From Nitzschia sp. DOCU1 (taxonomy: Eukaryota > Bacillariophyta > Bacillariophyceae > Bacillariales > Bacillariaceae), in assembly GCA_951394045.1 (NCBI GenBank), contig OX595998.1, positions 1,736,001 to 1,800,000 of the forward strand: a DNA stretch of 64,000 nt, written 5' to 3'. Positions 61,630 to 64,000 of this stretch are shown one piece after another. The notes under the pieces are model-generated. The model was not told the origin of the DNA. It did not search any database and saw only the letters and a list, made by a program, of their open reading frames with translations. Position 1 is the first letter of the stretch. The number at the start of each line of letters is the position of its first letter. The position numbers and the translations under genes are program-made.

Positions 61630-62269
61630 CCGTCTCCAAATAATCGAAAGTCGAGGCTAGAGCAACAAGTCCCAGATACTTCTTGAGTTTTTTGTGTTTG
61701 TTGGAATAATATGCACTCGGGAGTCATATTGTCTCTCCAGGAGATTGTCGAGTTGTCTGCAATAGAACCGTTCATCCTCCCTAGTTACTAGTTCACTGCC
61801 TATCAACGGCAAGTTGCCGCATGATGTGCTGCCGCATTCTCTCAAAATGATTTGAACGTGACCAAGGCATTGATTCTTCGGCCTGAAGCTATTTTTGCAG
61901 GATGCGGATGCAGTTTGGCAAGCAACGGGAATTGATCGACTAAGTCGAGGACTCGCCGGGGGTAATCCAAAGGCAACAACAGTGCCAGCTGATGTGGCGT
62001 CTTGGAATCGTAGTAATAGGACTTGCAGCCCATTACTCCCAATGCAACAAATCTTCTTCTTGCTTTGGAGGGCGGCGGGGACTCTTCACAGGGAGGACTT
62101 TTACTTACACCACAGCACAAGAGCCAACTCCTCATTTCGCCTTAATCGGCAATTCGACATGCAGTACGGGGTGGCGGCCACAGTGTTTGCTCCTGTCGCC
62201 GGGTTGATATTTTTGTTCATCTTTAACCACGGACGAAATGAAAGGATCACATCAGATACCAGTGAGTGA
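61630..62269 (+). pseudogene. Third sulfotransferase copy, 3' part only, decayed
   Basis: DNA similarity to the genes at 28611-29924 and 30671-31903 runs from about 61.63 kb to the stop at 62269, on the opposite strand from them. Readable pieces in order are ALGSHIVSPGDCRVVCNRT, a stop after VHPP, NGKLPHDVLPHSLKMI ending at a TGA, then KALI. The equivalent of GEMTMVDQELYE is deleted with a frameshift, after which FGLKLFLQDADAV and ATGIDRLSRGL follow. A hydrophobic tail (ATVFAPVAGLIFLFIF) like the copy-1 anchor closes it. The 5' half with the PAPS loops is absent, so it cannot be active. Confidence 0.82.
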
Positions 62270-63491
62270 TGAGGAGCAACACCAACAACCGGCGATCAGG
62301 ATGAATCGTCATGTTTCTTCAGGGCTGTAAGCTTTTCCAGCTGATAAACAAAACGGACAATGTTGACCTTCTTTGATAAGGATTAATAATAGTACCTTTG
62401 ATAAGGATTGTTAATAATAGTACCTTCTAGTCCTTTAGCATGCTTCTTGTCCTGGATCTCAGGATAGTGCTAGTGGGTGGTCGAGGCCCCCCCTACCGCT
62501 TGACGACAGAGGAGCGTGAGCTACTACAGTATACCACATGTAGGAGGCACTCGTCCCACACACACAGCACGCACAGGCTGGAAGGTTTCAAGTGGCTTCG
62601 CATTGACGGCTAATGGTACAATGATGAAGCGACTGCTGATTCCCATTACTACTGTACGTAAATTGCGGAAATATTATATACAAAAGCGTTACGCCGTAGC
62701 CACTACTAACTTGGCTTCCTTAAAAGATGTTAGTCGATAAACTTTGTGGTTCCAAAATTTCTCCGGTAGTACTAGTATACAGTGAGACGTCACGAGGAAC
62801 TCCTCCCACAGATGATGAGTTTTTTCTAAGAATCGTCTTTCTTCATTCCGGCACCACCGCCATCAGCAGATGCTTACCACCAATATCGAATCAGAGGCAG
62901 CTTATGAAGCTACTGCGTCTGCCGTTCGAACTGCTGCTGGGGGTCTCCCTTCTTCTTCTTGTCTAGTAGTGCTTGATGATGATCGTCGTCCGAAAAAACG
63001 TCGAGTAGTAGCAGTTCTGAATCTTCATCGGAAACACCGATCAATTCCAAAACACATTCAACGACCCGCAAAGTATACAACCTGCGTAGATGCGGATCTT
63101 GCATTCCTCTGTCTCGCTCTTCATGCTGACGGCCCCGCCCCTCCTGGATAGAAGGTTCACAGCAGGAGAATGATGATGATACGAGGAATTGAGGAAGGGA
63201 AGTTACGATTCTTCTTCTTGTTGTTCTGGCACGTTCCGCCTCAGCTGTACCTTTCACGATATAGCTCGTGTTGGTTTGGTTTGTCATGTTGATGAGTCGC
63301 AAAGATGATTGCGGCGAGGGTGAGGATGTGTCGACGAAATGAAGGGCTTCGGGAAATTGTAAGGCTACGAGCCGCTGAGCCTGATTTTGCGTGATGGGCC
63401 GTATCAAAAAGTGACGGAAGTTGAACCACTCACCTTGGATTGTGTACCTTCCGCGCCTTCCGGTAAGGCCGAAAAATACGTGAGTGGTTCA
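62270..63491. other. Right-end region, no firm gene
   Basis: A tandem duplication of ctttgataaggatt...taataatagtac lies at 62371-62423 (units 25 and 28 bp). A minus-strand open frame at 63407-62910 begins at a TTG and lacks domains. Just upstream of it an AAG|GTGAGT donor-like site at about 63440 follows a frame reading LVNEPLTYFSALPEG, so an exon of an unrecognised minus-strand gene is possible. No joining exon could be proved. Confidence 0.35.
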
Positions 63492-63883
63492 TTGACAAGA
63501 ATGCATTATTGCCCAGAGTGAAGCCGAACTTGAACGGACTTCTTATTCTTTAATTATGCACTCTTGTTTTGCCCGAGATGTTAATCCAAAGAGGCATAAG
63601 TCAGCGGAACGGGGGGGGGTTCGCAGGGTAACAACAGAACTGTTAAGATTCGGAAGATTCCCTCGTTATACACGGTTATAATGCCTCGTTGGGGCGCGCG
63701 GCGGTCTGGATTGAAGGGTTTTCGCATGAATCTTTGTTGACAAGGAATGACCCTGGCTTCACTGAATTAAATAAAAACTTCACTACCTACCAAATAGGCG
63801 AGCTCGGCCGCCTCCTTCGCACAATGAAAGAACAAGAACTCCGTTTAAGATAGCTTCACTCTGGGCAATAATGCGTTTTTGTC
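63492..63883. mobile_element. 392-bp element bounded by about 31-33-bp inverted repeats
   Basis: The left end at 63492-63524 (ttgacaagaatgcattatt, then gcccagagtgaagc) is the inverse of 63853-63883, which starts gcttcactctgggcaataat. The match is interrupted by about two mismatches. The interior has no convincing open frame. The structure fits a non-autonomous inverted-repeat transposon. Confidence 0.55.
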
Positions 63884-63960
63884 ACTGGGCGTCAATCACG
63901 GTGTGCTTCGATCTGGGCAATAATACGTTTTGTCAATGAACGACTTGGGCGTCACTCGCT
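63853..63960. repeat. Direct repeat of the right terminal motif
   Basis: gcttc[ag]ctctgggcaataat-type text at 63853 recurs at 63905, and each copy is followed by tgggcgtca and ggtgtg. The unit is about 52-55 bp, with a short insertion in the second copy. The terminal inverted repeat has therefore been duplicated in tandem at this end. Confidence 0.6.
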
Positions 63961-64000
63961 AGGGTGTGAACCTTTCGTTCCCCGTACTGGCGCCGACGCC

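Noticed and set aside
62910..63407. 165-codon minus-strand frame with an upstream GTGAGT donor
   Set aside because: It starts at TTG, has no domain, and alternative frames across the donor are equally plausible.
1..64000. tRNA, rRNA and snRNA genes
   Set aside because: I looked for TpsiC-box-like gttcgaatc text and conserved snRNA blocks by eye and found none convincing; a tRNAscan-SE or Infernal run would settle it.

Overview
The window is nuclear DNA of a stramenopile alga, most likely a pennate diatom. Four observations support this. Genes are intron-poor, and the introns are short (76-122 bp) with GT-AG ends. Precursor proteins carry an ER-type signal followed by an ASAFAP-like motif (MsrA, a fibrillin-like protein, a DUF1275 protein). 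Very long P/T/S-rich membrane-anchored surface proteins are present. Intergenic DNA is full of short 'tagta' runs. The organism is an inference; nothing in the window names it.

Layout. 0-5.8 kb: a PC-esterase-like membrane protein running off the left edge (-), a two-exon ArfGAP with a long Arg/Ser tail (+), and a TPR-like protein (-). 7.5-16.3 kb: an eIF4G-type MIF4G/MA3 factor (-), a membrane-anchored JmjC/cupin protein, a large Golgi-type glycosyltransferase-like protein and a plastid fibrillin-like protein (+). The last two share a duplicated upstream block. 16.4-20.5 kb: a secreted protein with three copies of a Cys module and a GPI-like tail (-), then ribosomal proteins uS3 and uL24 (+). 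20.8-26.1 kb: the first of two paralogous P/T-rich surface proteins (-), and a plastid-type MsrA (+). 26.1-28.6 kb is an accessory patch. It holds a 110-bp tandem array of long palindromes, a 300-bp segmental duplication, a 99-bp MITE-like element and a truncated MsrA copy. 28.6-31.9 kb: two tandem sulfotransferase-like genes; a third, decayed copy lies at 61.6-62.3 kb on the other strand. 32.2-43.9 kb: the second P/T-rich paralogue (-), a DUF1275 protein and a membrane-anchored PstS-like phosphate-binding protein (+), and an acidic, P/T-stalked, EGF-bearing transmembrane protein (-). 44.7-53.7 kb: two disordered proteins sharing a KWK[DEN]RL motif, one with four redox-dead glutaredoxin-like domains and a tail anchor, with a broken LRR gene between them. 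54.1-60.8 kb: a glycosyltransferase-sulfotransferase fusion, a myosin-head scrap and a Dispatched/Patched-type RND protein. The right end is repeat-rich, with inverted and tandem copies of one motif.

The main theme is the secretory pathway and cell surface. Sugar transfer, sulfation, possible acyl-ester chemistry and several P/T-rich stalked proteins that could be substrates lie within 60 kb. This is co-location only; no operon logic applies in a eukaryote. The most unusual single items are the glycosyltransferase-sulfotransferase fusion, the paralogous surface proteins with a shared C-terminal CGCC...ACC module, the KWKxRL motif shared by two neighbouring loci, and the tandem palindrome array.
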